Part shown: positions 9,041 to 17,985 of the stretch, one piece after another | How positions within the stretch are numbered: position 1 is the stretch's first letter | How the letters are laid out: each line of letters starts with the position of its first letter | Source: Verrucomicrobiota bacterium | Lineage (GTDB): Bacteria > Verrucomicrobiota > Verrucomicrobiia > Chthoniobacterales > Terrimicrobiaceae | DNA: 32,605 bases | Assembly (NCBI GenBank): GCA_009886045.1 | Contig: VFJO01000023.1 | Location: 1 to 32,605 of the forward strand | Direction: 5' to 3' | Made by a program: the position numbers and the translations under genes | Notes under the pieces: generated by a model | Seen by the model: only the letters and a program-made list of their open reading frames with translations | Told to the model about the DNA's origin: nothing | The model's database searches: none

Positions 9041-10292
9041 AGCCAGTCTTGTCATCGGCGCGATCAGCGTCTTCCTGTCGATGCTATTGTTTGCGACCGG
9101 ACTGCCTACTGCGAGCGATGCCCTTTTGCTGAAGTGGCTCAACATCCCTCAGGATGGACGCCCTCTGGCTGGTACTTCCTGGATTATGGTGTGGGTGTTC
9201 GCTTTCGGAGTCGCTTGGGTTTGGGTGGATCTGACGAAGCCTGTGCTGAAGACTTTGCTCTCCGTGGCAGCCATCTTACTCCTTGCCACTTGGGCGCCAG
9301 TGCTTTCGCTCCATGGAAAGTTTTTTTCTCCTGTGCTCCCCATTTTTGCCGTTCTGTGTACCAGCTGCCTTGCGTTTGGTTGGGGAAAAACCCGCCACGG
9401 TCAACGCAACCAACTTCTCGAACGTTTGTTTGGACTCCGACTGCCGAAGGCTGCATTTCAATCCATCATCGCCTCCGATGTCTCACCAGACTTTCCTGGA
9501 CGCGTCGTGAATGCCTCGGTGCTGGTGATGGCGGTTCAAAATCACGCTGAACTCATGGAGCTTTTGCCACCGGAGAGCTACACCGCCATTACGAATTTGT
9601 ACTTGAAAACCGCTTCCGACTACCTTGTGGATTCGGGAGCGTATTTGGATGAGTGCAACGGCGAGTGCATACGCGTCGTCTTCGGGGCTCCGATTGGCGA
9701 CCCGCGTCACGCGGTCCGGGCTTGTCGCGCAGCAATTGATTTGGCGGCGCGCCTCGACGACTTGAACAAAGAGTGCGACGCCAAGTGGCAGCGCCGGCTC
9801 GATGTGCGCATGGGGCTGGATACCGGCGACATCATTGCAGGCGTTTTTGGTGGCGGTCGCCTCGGAAGTTTCAGCGTTGCGGGGCCGGCTGTGGATTTTG
9901 CGCGACGCCTCTGTGCCGCCAGTTCGATGTATGGAGCGCGTATTCTCATTGGCCCCGATGCTTACAGCCCCGCTTCCGAGTCTGTCGAAGTTCGGCCCAT
10001 TGAAATTCTCAAGGTCGCTGAGAAACGCCGCCGTGTGGAAATCTACGAAATCCTCGCACCCAAGCATGCGCTCTCGCCTGAGCGCGAACGCAGTCGCGAC
10101 CACTTCTGGACGGGCGTCCTCCATTATCGCGAAAGACAGTGGGATAAGGCGGTGGATGAATTCACCAAAGCGCGCATCACTGGCATCCCAGATGCCGCGC
10201 TGGATTTTTACCTCCGCCGCATCGAGCAGGCCCGCCGTCCGGCCTTTGACGCTCATAAGGAATCCGTGCCCGCCCTCTTCCATGCAGCCTGA
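9027..10292 (+). CDS. Membrane protein with a degenerate class III adenylate/guanylate cyclase homology domain
   Basis: ATG at 9027 overlaps the upstream gene by 14 nt; about 4 TM segments, then 'VVFGAPIGDPRHAVRACRAAIDLAARL', 'RMGLDTGDIIAGVFGGGRLGSFSVAGPAVDFARRL', aligning with cyclase domains but with substituted catalytic residues. Confidence 0.8.
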   Translation: MKNLKASLVIGAISVFLSMLLFATGLPTASDALLLKWLNIPQDGRPLAGTSWIMVWVFAFGVAWVWVDLTKPVLKTLLSVAAILLLATWAPVLSLHGKFFSPVLPIFAVLCTSCLAFGWGKTRHGQRNQLLERLFGLRLPKAAFQSIIASDVSPDFPGRVVNASVLVMAVQNHAELMELLPPESYTAITNLYLKTASDYLVDSGAYLDECNGECIRVVFGAPIGDPRHAVRACRAAIDLAARLDDLNKECDAKWQRRLDVRMGLDTGDIIAGVFGGGRLGSFSVAGPAVDFARRLCAASSMYGARILIGPDAYSPASESVEVRPIEILKVAEKRRRVEIYEILAPKHALSPERERSRDHFWTGVLHYRERQWDKAVDEFTKARITGIPDAALDFYLRRIEQARRPAFDAHKESVPALFHAA

Positions 10293-10758
10293 TTCCCCCC
10301 GCATCATCTCACCTGCGGAGGCGCGGTTTGAATGTGAAAGCCTCCACCGTGAGGAAAAAAAACTTGTTTTTACCAATGGGTGCTTCGACGTCCTCCATCG
10401 AGGGCATGCCCATTATCTGGCATTTGCGAGAGCGCAGGGTGACGCCTTGGTGGTTGGACTCAACAGCGACGCTTCTGTTCGCCGAGCCAAAGGCCCCACG
10501 CGTCCTGTCAACACAGAGCAAGACCGCGCCTTTGTTCTTGGTTCGCTTCGGGCGGTGGATTTTGTCGTGATTTTTGATGACGATGAACCTCGGGACCTCA
10601 TCGCCCAAATCCTCCCCGACGTGCTCGTGAAAGGCAAAGACTGGGCCCACTATGTCAGTGGGCGGGACATCGTTGAAGCCTATGGAGGCAAAGTGGTGCT
10701 TGCCGAGATGGTCGAAGGAAAATCCACCACCTCCACGATCGAGCGGTTGCGAGCCTGA
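10282..10758 (+). CDS. rfaE2: RfaE2/HldE C-terminal-type D-glycero-beta-D-manno-heptose 1-phosphate adenylyltransferase
   Basis: 158 aa from ATG 10282; 'LVFTNGCFDVLHRGHAHYLAFARAQGDALVVGLNSDASVRRAKGPTRPVN' (HxGH nucleotidyltransferase) and 'STTSTIERLR'. Confidence 0.9.
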   Translation: MQPDSPRIISPAEARFECESLHREEKKLVFTNGCFDVLHRGHAHYLAFARAQGDALVVGLNSDASVRRAKGPTRPVNTEQDRAFVLGSLRAVDFVVIFDDDEPRDLIAQILPDVLVKGKDWAHYVSGRDIVEAYGGKVVLAEMVEGKSTTSTIERLRA

Positions 10759-10832
10759 GTTCCCAAGTTTCTCGGAATGGGTAGTTTCAGGCTTCCTTGG
10801 GCGGCTCTGGCCCTTGGTAGGGAAAAATATTC

Positions 10833-11135
10833 TTACTTAGCTACCGGGATCACATCCGGAGTTAGTGCTTTTGCAAGGGAGACTAGGCCTTTGTACTTTT
10901 TTCCTGTCTTTTTCACCATGCCACGCGACACGAGATTCTGGAGTTTTTCGTACGCTCTCAGGCGGAGCATCTCTTCGCCGCCGCTTGCTGCATTGCGCGC
11001 TTTGAGGCGCTCGTGGACTAATTCGAATAACTGCTTGAATTCAAACGATGTCTTTTTAGTAAGAACTGCTACCAGTTCCTCGGTAACCAAATCTGGTCCG
11101 CGTCGGGAGAACGCACTTTTACGTTGCATTAGCAT
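10833..11135 (-). CDS. Conserved hypothetical protein, possible winged-helix fold
   Basis: 100 aa, compositionally plausible; C-terminal 'RAYEKLQNLVSRGMVKKTGKKYKGL' resembles a winged-helix wing. Confidence 0.5.
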   Translation of the reverse strand: MLMQRKSAFSRRGPDLVTEELVAVLTKKTSFEFKQLFELVHERLKARNAASGGEEMLRLRAYEKLQNLVSRGMVKKTGKKYKGLVSLAKALTPDVIPVAK

Positions 11136-11311
11136 TAGGGAACATCCTTACCATAGCCTGAGAGAATTGTCCACCATTTGTTTCATTTTTTTGCAAGTCG
11201 CTTGTAAAATGTAAAGTGCGGTTTTGCAGAAATAAGTTGGGAGGGGCCTATGCTTTTGGGAAATTCGGATTTACAAGGCGGCTTACGCGATACATCATAT
11301 GCGGGTAGTAA

Positions 11312-11393
11312 GCTCACGTGGCGGAACTGGCAGACGCATACGACTCAGGATCGTATGGGGTAACCCGTGGAGGTTCGAGTCCTCTCGTGAGCA
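11312..11393 (+). tRNA. tRNA-Leu (anticodon CAG)
   Basis: Acceptor GCTCACG/CGTGAGC, anticodon stem-loop TACGA-CTCAGGA-TCGTA with CAG at 11346-11348, long variable arm, T-loop GGTTCGAGTCC; discriminator A, CCA not encoded. Confidence 0.95.
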
Positions 11394-11420
11394 TAATCCT
11401 TCGCCCGGATACTAAAAAAA

Positions 11421-12125
11421 GTGGACAAGCACCTTGCTCAAAAAAATCCGGAATTTGTATGCAATACGTTCGCATCTATTGCAGGGCGATACGATTTGGC
11501 AAATCACCTTCTGAGTGGAGGGATGGATTTTCTCTGGAGGGCTAAGATGTCGCGTCTTGTGGCTGAGTGCAGCCCCAAGCAGGTTTTGGACCTCGCCACC
11601 GGCAGCGGGGATTTGGCACTGGCGATCAAGAAGACCTGTCCCGCAGCACGAATCACAGCGGCCGACTTTTGTCTGCCGATGCTTGAGCAAGCCCGTCGCA
11701 AGGGTGTCGAAAAACTGGTCCAAGCGGATGGCTTGGCATTGCCTTTTTCGGATGGCGCGTTTGACGTGATCACGGTTGCTTTCGGGCTTCGTAATATGGC
11801 GGATTGGAAGGTCGCAATTTTGGAGATGAACCGTGTTCTTCGGAAGGGAGGAACGCTCTTTATTTTGGATTTTTCCCTGCCTGAGTGGCAGCCCTTGCTT
11901 TCTTTTTACCGCCTTTACCTTCACCACGTCCTTCCGCATCTCGCGCATTGGGCCACCCAGCACAAGGAGGCCTACGAGTATCTTGGAGGTTCCATCGAGA
12001 CGTTTCCCAGCGGCTTAAAAATGAATGCCCTCCTGTCGGCATGTGGTTTCACCTGTCGGGTTCCCAGGCCCCTGACGCTCGGTGTTGTCTCGATCTACTC
12101 GGGCAGCAAAGCGGGAAAGTCCTAG
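11421..12125 (+). CDS. ubiE: UbiE/MenG-type (demethylmenaquinone) methyltransferase
   Basis: 234 aa; 'IAGRYDLANHLLSGGMDFLWR', 'VLDLATGSGDLALAI', 'VAFGLRNMADWKVAILEMNRVLRKGGTLFILDFSLP'. GTG start. Confidence 0.9.
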   Translation: MDKHLAQKNPEFVCNTFASIAGRYDLANHLLSGGMDFLWRAKMSRLVAECSPKQVLDLATGSGDLALAIKKTCPAARITAADFCLPMLEQARRKGVEKLVQADGLALPFSDGAFDVITVAFGLRNMADWKVAILEMNRVLRKGGTLFILDFSLPEWQPLLSFYRLYLHHVLPHLAHWATQHKEAYEYLGGSIETFPSGLKMNALLSACGFTCRVPRPLTLGVVSIYSGSKAGKS

Positions 12126-12139
12126 TCGCCTTTGGAGAA

Positions 12140-13219
12140 TCAATCTCCGAAAGAAATCTCCACGGCGCGGGCGTGCTCCACTAATTGGCCTCGCGGATCA
12201 ACACGGCGCATTTTGTGGACGGCATCGGAGATGGGGACTGCGCAGGTTGCGTGATTTCGATAACTAACCATCGAGCCAAAATTCCCCTCGGCGATGAGTT
12301 GGACGGCCTTGATGCCAAAGCGAGTGCCGAGTATGCGGTCTAGCATGGTGGGTGCGCCTCCGCGTTGAAGATGGCCGAGAACGCAGGTGCGGACCTCCTT
12401 GCCTGTGCGATTGCCAATCTCGCGGCTCACAATTTCTCCAATGCCTCCGAGGCGATTTTCGCCATTTGCATTTTGGAGTCGGGACACGCGTCCATCTTTG
12501 GGTTTTGCGCCTTCGGCAATGACGACCATGGTGCATTTTGCACCCTCTCGTTCTCTGCGCAGAACTTCCGCTGCCACTCGAGAAAATTCGAAGGGGATTT
12601 CAGGGATGAGAATGATATCCGCTCCGCCTGCGAGGCCGCCATGGAGGGCGATCCAGCCCGCATGGCGCCCCATGACTTCGATAACCATGACGCGTTTGTG
12701 GCTGGTAGCAGTCGTGTGGAGGCGGTCGAGGGAACTTGCGACACACTCCACGGCGGAGTCGAAGCCGAATGTCATGTCGGTGGCCTCAAGGTCGTTGTCG
12801 ATGGTTTTTGGAACTCCGATGACTGGTAGCCCTGCCTGGTGCAATTGAAGGGCAATGTTGAGGGACCCGTCGCCCCCGACGACGATGAGTCCTTGAAGAT
12901 TTAGGGATTGGAAGGTTTGGCGGGTTTTGCCTAGGACTTCTGCAGGTATGAACGAGCCCTGGCGTCCGCTGCTACGAGAGATGAATTGGCCTTTATTGAC
13001 TGTGCCGAGGAGGGTGCCCCCGAGGTGCATGATGCCAGCCGTGATTCGGCGGTCCAGAATCATGTAGTCTGTGGTGGAGAGTAGCCCTTCGAATCCGTCT
13101 TGAAATCCGACGAGTTCCCAGCCGAGTTTCTCTGAGGCTCGGCTGGCGGCTCGTAGAACGGCATTGAGGCCTGGGCAGTCGCCGCCGCTTGTAAGGATTC
13201 CGATGCGTTTGCGATCCAT
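12140..13219 (-). CDS. pfkA: 6-phosphofructokinase, PfkA family (GGDGS, probably ATP-dependent)
   Basis: 359 aa; 'GILTSGGDCPGLNAVLRA', 'VVGGDGSLNIA', 'GVPKTIDNDLEATDMTFGFDSA', 'EVMGRHAGWIAL', 'LGHLQRGGAPTMLDR'. Confidence 0.93.
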   Translation of the reverse strand: MDRKRIGILTSGGDCPGLNAVLRAASRASEKLGWELVGFQDGFEGLLSTTDYMILDRRITAGIMHLGGTLLGTVNKGQFISRSSGRQGSFIPAEVLGKTRQTFQSLNLQGLIVVGGDGSLNIALQLHQAGLPVIGVPKTIDNDLEATDMTFGFDSAVECVASSLDRLHTTATSHKRVMVIEVMGRHAGWIALHGGLAGGADIILIPEIPFEFSRVAAEVLRREREGAKCTMVVIAEGAKPKDGRVSRLQNANGENRLGGIGEIVSREIGNRTGKEVRTCVLGHLQRGGAPTMLDRILGTRFGIKAVQLIAEGNFGSMVSYRNHATCAVPISDAVHKMRRVDPRGQLVEHARAVEISFGD

Positions 13220-13231
13220 CTTGGGTGGGCT

Positions 13232-14149
13232 CTAGAGGCTGGTGGACTTTTTTGTTGGCCGACCTTGAGTGGCCCAGGCGTTGTAGAGACTCCAGCCTCG
13301 TGTCACCAGTGCCTGGCCTTCTGTAAAGCGGCTGGGTGAATTGAGCAACACGATATGGATGCGGCGGGGGGTAATAAAAACTTTTTCCCCCTCGCGTTCG
13401 GACTCCGGTGAGCGGGTGGAAGAGATAATGAGGCACTCCCCGGCGAGGCGTGTGCGACCGGTTTTGACTCCATCGATTCCATCAACACCCAAGAGCTCAT
13501 TGGTATTTTTGATTTCAAATGGTGTGTCTACTCCCGCGCGGAGCATGTGGATCTGACGCGATTTCTGGGACACGTAGAAAGCGAAGCCTGCGTTATTGTA
13601 AGCGTAGCGCACCAAGCGGGCGAGGTCTTCGGCCGTCGAGTACGGCGTGGCCACATCGGTGCGGTGATCCATTCCCGAGGGGTTGAGGAAAAGTGTGCGC
13701 TTCATAAAAAGCGTCCTCGCGAGGGCGTTCATGTGTGCGACGAAATTTCCAATGGGCGGGAGACCCTCGGGGTTTGCAACCTGAGCGCCGACATGGTTGG
13801 CAAGCGTCTGGGCGGCGATGTTATCCGATCCAAGCAGGGCGCAATAAATCAGGTCGCGGAGGCTCACGGAATCGCCCGGTTGAAGGCCTACGGAGCTCAC
13901 AGATCCATCGGCTGCGGCTTGGGGAGGCACTTCGGCGAGTGAGGCCAGGTCGGCTTTCTTCAGGTCGGCCCAGTCGAGCACGACGAGTGCGGTGGCAATT
14001 TTCGTTAGGCTGGCGATTTGGACTTTCGCATTTTTATTTTTGGACTCGAGGATCGTCCCGGTCTGGTTATCCACGATGATGTAGTTTTCCGCAGCCTGTG
14101 AGGAAAAGAGGAATGCACTGAGGAATATGGCAGTGATGAGTTTTTTCAT
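13232..14149 (-). CDS. D-alanyl-D-alanine carboxypeptidase (peptidase S11)
   Basis: 305 aa with signal peptide; SxxK 'SLTKIATALV', SxN 'GSDNIAAQ', KTG 'DGVKTGRTRLAGECLI'. Confidence 0.9.
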   Translation of the reverse strand: MKKLITAIFLSAFLFSSQAAENYIIVDNQTGTILESKNKNAKVQIASLTKIATALVVLDWADLKKADLASLAEVPPQAAADGSVSSVGLQPGDSVSLRDLIYCALLGSDNIAAQTLANHVGAQVANPEGLPPIGNFVAHMNALARTLFMKRTLFLNPSGMDHRTDVATPYSTAEDLARLVRYAYNNAGFAFYVSQKSRQIHMLRAGVDTPFEIKNTNELLGVDGIDGVKTGRTRLAGECLIISSTRSPESEREGEKVFITPRRIHIVLLNSPSRFTEGQALVTRGWSLYNAWATQGRPTKKSTSL

Positions 14150-14266
14150 GGCACGCTAAGCGAGCAAAATCTGTGTGAGCGCGACGATAGCCGGAGGGGA
14201 GGTCGTTTCAAACCCTTTTCAAAAAAGAAGGATTTTCCGCAGCGGTGGACATGGTATTCAAGCAGG

Positions 14267-15232
14267 ATGCGTATTCTTTCCGGCATTCAGCCTTCTGGAA
14301 CCCTCCATCTGGGAAATTATTTTGGCATGATGAAGCCTGCAATCGAGCTTCAAGAGCAGGGGGAGGCCTATTACTTCATAGCAGACCTGCATGCGCTCAC
14401 CACGGTGCACGATGCCGCCGCGTTGCGTGCCAACGTGCGGGAGTTGGCGGTGGATTTTCTCGCCTGTGGACTAGATCCGGCGCGGGCGGTTTTTTTTCGT
14501 CAATCGGACGTGCCTGCGGTGGCCGAGTTGGCTTGGATTTTGAGCACGGTGACTCCGATGGGTCTGCTTGAGCGGTGCCACTCGTTCAAGGATAAGACCG
14601 CTCGAGGCTTGGCGGCCTCGCACGGTTTGTTTGCCTATCCTGTGCTCATGGCTGCAGATATTCTCATTTGTGATAGCGACCTCGTGCCGGTGGGAAGGGA
14701 TCAGAAGCAGCATCTTGAGGTGGCTCGCGACATTGCGGTAAAGATGAATGAGATTTTTGGTGAGATTTTCAAACTCCCTCAGCCGAGTATTCTTGACGAG
14801 ACGGCGGTTGTGCCCGGTTTGGATGGGGCCAAGATGAGCAAGAGCTACAATAACACGATCGAGATTTTTGCTCCTGAGGGTGTGCTTCGGAAAAAAATCA
14901 TGGGGATCAAAACCGATTCCACTGCGGTTGACTTGCCGAAGCCGACCGATGGTTCCGTGATTCTCGATCTCTACAAGCTTGTCGCCTCCGCCGGGGAGTA
15001 CGATGAGATGGGGGATGCGTTCCGCAATGGCGGGACGGGTTACGGGGATTTGAAGAAGCGACTGTTCTCTGGAATTTGGGAATTTTTTGCTCCTTTCCGT
15101 GTCCGGCGTGAAGAAATTTTGTCGAATCCGGACTTTGTGGATCGCGTCCTATCCGATGGCGCTGAGAAAGCGAGGGAGGCTTCGGATTCCGTAATGAAGC
15201 GGGTGAGGGCGGCAGTGGGTATCGGCGCTTGA
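14267..15232 (+). CDS. trpS: Tryptophanyl-tRNA synthetase
   Basis: 321 aa; 'ILSGIQPSGTLHLGNYFGMMKP' (HIGH region), 'GLDGAKMSKSYNNTIEIF' (KMSKS). Confidence 0.97.
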   Translation: MRILSGIQPSGTLHLGNYFGMMKPAIELQEQGEAYYFIADLHALTTVHDAAALRANVRELAVDFLACGLDPARAVFFRQSDVPAVAELAWILSTVTPMGLLERCHSFKDKTARGLAASHGLFAYPVLMAADILICDSDLVPVGRDQKQHLEVARDIAVKMNEIFGEIFKLPQPSILDETAVVPGLDGAKMSKSYNNTIEIFAPEGVLRKKIMGIKTDSTAVDLPKPTDGSVILDLYKLVASAGEYDEMGDAFRNGGTGYGDLKKRLFSGIWEFFAPFRVRREEILSNPDFVDRVLSDGAEKAREASDSVMKRVRAAVGIGA

Positions 15233-15262
15233 TATTTGCTCGTTGTTCGGAGGCACAAAAAA

Positions 15263-15292
15263 GCGGATGCCTCCCAATCTGGTGGCATCCGC
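15263..15292. terminator. Bidirectional rho-independent-like terminator between convergent trpS and greA-like genes
   Basis: Inverted repeat GCGGATGCC / GGCATCCGC with 12-nt loop, preceded by AAAAAA and followed by CTTTCTTT. Confidence 0.85.
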
Positions 15293-15317
15293 CTTTCTTT
15301 GATATTGTCTTTGGGAT

Positions 15318-17204
15318 CTAGCTGGCCTCAGGTGCCCCTTTGGGCATGAGGTGGACAGTGGACCTGAGGAGTTCCAGATCCGTGAAGGCGGATATGGATT
15401 TGATCGTCACCTTGCGTGTTCCGTTTTCTGCTGGGAGATCCAGACTTGATCCTGAAGCAGCGCCGAGGAGCGCCTGACCGACTCCCGCTTTATAGGAAAC
15501 GATGCCAAGATCCGGGAAGCTGTCCCATGCTCCAAGGATGCTGAATGTTTCTTGCAAATCATCCTCGTGTTGGATGGTGACAACGGTTCCGATGGAGACT
15601 TGGATCGTGCTTGGGCTTTCAAAGTTTGTGCCACGGGCGGTGACAAGGTCATGTTCCATCTCGGCGCGGCGACGTTGGAGGACGCGCTGATGTTCCTTGG
15701 CGGCTTTGAATCCGGCATTTTCGCGGAGGTCACCCTGTTCCTTGGCGATGTTGATGTCGCGAAGGTTTTGAGGGATTTCCTTGCTGATGAGGAGGTCGAG
15801 TTCGGCTTTGCGTTTCTCGAGGCTGGACCAGGAGACGATGAGGTTATCGGCCTTCTCGATATCTTGGTGAGCACCGGTAATCATGCTCTGTGTGTCGGGG
15901 TAGAGCTTCACGATGCGGGCCATAAGGGAGCGCTTCGAGAGGTCCTCAATGGCTGGGGTCAGCATGAGTTTCCGCATGGAGTCGCGGACCACGTCGCGGC
16001 TGGCTCCGATAAGGAGGTCGCCGATGAGATCGCCGTCATCGATGAGGAGATCTTTCAGGCGCGAGGTTCGCTTTTCGGCGAGGAGATCGGCCTCTAGGGC
16101 GCTGAAGACAGCGGCCAGAAGCTCCGCGTTGAAGAGGGCTGGGAATCGTTTGTCACGCTCTTTGCAGAGCCAGATGAGCATCTCTGAAGAAATCGAGCGC
16201 TCGCTGATCCATTTTTCGACGATGGATTGGAACTGTTCCTTGCGTTTGTGTTTTTCAAACAAGCGACAGATATCCGCAATGAGGCGAGCTCCTGCTGCGG
16301 GAAGCAATTCGATGGCTTTGTCACCCCAGACTTCTCCGAATGCCGGTTCGAGGGCTTCGAGGACGCGCTTTTCTTTTGAGCCCGGGATGGATTCCAAGAT
16401 TTGCCCGAGCTTTCCAGGTTCGGAAGCGATGATGTTGGCGATGGTTGGGACCTCGGATCCGGCTTGGAGTGACTTAAACTTCTCGAGTACATCATCCCGA
16501 GCGATAAGAATCTCAATGGCTGCAGAGGGTTGGAGGCGCCTAGCGCGATGGGCAGCTTCTTCGATCTGGACGATGAGGGCTTGGAGCTCATCTTCACTAC
16601 CGGTGAGATCATCGAGGGATTTTGAAATTTCCTCAAGGGCGAGGATTTGATCGTGTGTGTGTCGCGCCGTACGGAATCCATCAAGGAGGCGGGTGCCTGA
16701 ATTTACTGGGGTTTCCAGCAGCACATAAGGATCGGTTTTTTTAGCTGGCATTCCGAAGTGACCGTCGGATTTGATTTTCTTGCGTGCGGCATCCCACCAG
16801 CGTTTGAAGCCGGCGACGTCGAATACGTCTGGTGTGAGCGCGGAGGCAATTTGCTCGGAAGAGGCTTTGCCACCGAAGTCTGCAAGGATTTTTTTGACCA
16901 GAGCGGAGGAGTCGGATTTGGCGAGCGCGCGAATGCCATCGAGATCCGTCTCGCGTTTTACAAAGATGTGATCTGCGGGTATTGGCGCGAGGGTCTCTGC
17001 TGCATAGACCGCTTGCATGGGGTGGTTTTTCTTGGACTTGAAATCAATCAAGACCTGACCGGCGATGAGGTTCCATTCCGCGACACGTCCGAAGCCCCAG
17101 CTCTTGTGGGTGCAGTAGGATCCGGGCGTGAGGCGGGCGAGCTTCTCGGCGGTTTTTTTATTTAGGGTGCCGCTCTCAACGGCTTGGGCGAGTTCATCTG
17201 TCAT
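15318..17204 (-). CDS. Large GreA/GreB-like transcription elongation factor with about 430-aa N-terminal extension
   Basis: 628 aa; C-terminal 'KEIPQNLRDINIAKEQGDLRENAGFKAAKEHQRVL' matches the GreA coiled-coil with acidic tip (D and E kept), followed by a GreA C-terminal FKBP-like segment. Confidence 0.85.
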   Translation of the reverse strand: MTDELAQAVESGTLNKKTAEKLARLTPGSYCTHKSWGFGRVAEWNLIAGQVLIDFKSKKNHPMQAVYAAETLAPIPADHIFVKRETDLDGIRALAKSDSSALVKKILADFGGKASSEQIASALTPDVFDVAGFKRWWDAARKKIKSDGHFGMPAKKTDPYVLLETPVNSGTRLLDGFRTARHTHDQILALEEISKSLDDLTGSEDELQALIVQIEEAAHRARRLQPSAAIEILIARDDVLEKFKSLQAGSEVPTIANIIASEPGKLGQILESIPGSKEKRVLEALEPAFGEVWGDKAIELLPAAGARLIADICRLFEKHKRKEQFQSIVEKWISERSISSEMLIWLCKERDKRFPALFNAELLAAVFSALEADLLAEKRTSRLKDLLIDDGDLIGDLLIGASRDVVRDSMRKLMLTPAIEDLSKRSLMARIVKLYPDTQSMITGAHQDIEKADNLIVSWSSLEKRKAELDLLISKEIPQNLRDINIAKEQGDLRENAGFKAAKEHQRVLQRRRAEMEHDLVTARGTNFESPSTIQVSIGTVVTIQHEDDLQETFSILGAWDSFPDLGIVSYKAGVGQALLGAASGSSLDLPAENGTRKVTIKSISAFTDLELLRSTVHLMPKGAPEAS

Positions 17205-17310
17205 CTATCACATTGTCACAGAAACCCCCCCACTCATGCAAGGGGAAGAAAAGCCCATGTGTTTTCTCAGTGGAGCAAGTTTCTCCTTGCGGGTTCAGCG
17301 TGTCGCGGCA

Positions 17311-17940
17311 ATGTCTGCGCCTATGAGCAAAAATGAGGAACAGGTGTTGGTTGTGAAACGGGAGTTTTTTGATGGGCTGGGAAGCTTTCAAGGGCTTTGT
17401 CGCAGGGTGGACGATTACCTGCCTGCGTTTATGAAAAAGGAGAATAACTTCTTCGTGCCTCGCGGTGCGGCAGAGGAGGATCCCTCCCTCAAACAGATCA
17501 TTCCCTATGCTGTGTTTCGGCACGGTGGGCGGATTTTGCATTACACGCGCGGGGCGAAGTCTGGCGAGAAGCGTCTCGTGGCCAAGGCCTCGATCGGCAT
17601 TGGGGGGCATGTGAATGACTCGGATGAAAGCATTTTGCATTTTGACCAATCGACTTATCACAACGCCGTGCAGCGCGAGATTCGGGAAGAGTTGCGGCTT
17701 GGTGGTGGCTTTGCCGAGCGTGCGGTTGCCCTGATCAATGATGATTCCAGCGAGGTCGGTCGCGTGCATCTGGGTGTCGTGCACATCGTCGATCTGGAGA
17801 ACGACGATGTGAGCGCTGGCGAGAAGGCGATTGCCGAGCTGGGATTTGCGACGAGGGTCGAATTGCTCGCGCGACGAGATGGCTTTGAGACATGGTCCCA
17901 GATCGTGCTAGATGGTTTGGACGAACTGGACGTCTTTTAG
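17311..17940 (+). CDS. Nudix-family hydrolase-like protein
   Basis: 'ASIGIGGHVNDSDESILHFDQSTYHNAVQREIREELRL' contains REIREEL of a Nudix box; ORF track start 17128 overlaps the divergent gene, so an ATG at 17311 or 17323 is preferred. Confidence 0.7.
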   Translation: MSAPMSKNEEQVLVVKREFFDGLGSFQGLCRRVDDYLPAFMKKENNFFVPRGAAEEDPSLKQIIPYAVFRHGGRILHYTRGAKSGEKRLVAKASIGIGGHVNDSDESILHFDQSTYHNAVQREIREELRLGGGFAERAVALINDDSSEVGRVHLGVVHIVDLENDDVSAGEKAIAELGFATRVELLARRDGFETWSQIVLDGLDELDVF

Positions 17941-17985
17941 CCTCAAACCTTGCATGGCAACGCTTGGTTCCGCATGATTTCAGGC

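Noticed and set aside
9483-10376. 297-aa minus-strand ORF opposite the cyclase-homology gene
   Set aside because: Antisense to a motif-supported gene; composition typical of shadow ORFs.
9802-10758. 318-aa version of the RfaE2-like ORF
   Set aside because: The first 160 residues are out-of-frame cyclase sequence; the ATG at 10282 gives the normal-length enzyme.
15552-16650. Plus-strand ORFs (15552-16097, 15913-16650) opposite the GreA-like gene
   Set aside because: Low-complexity translations antisense to a strong CDS.
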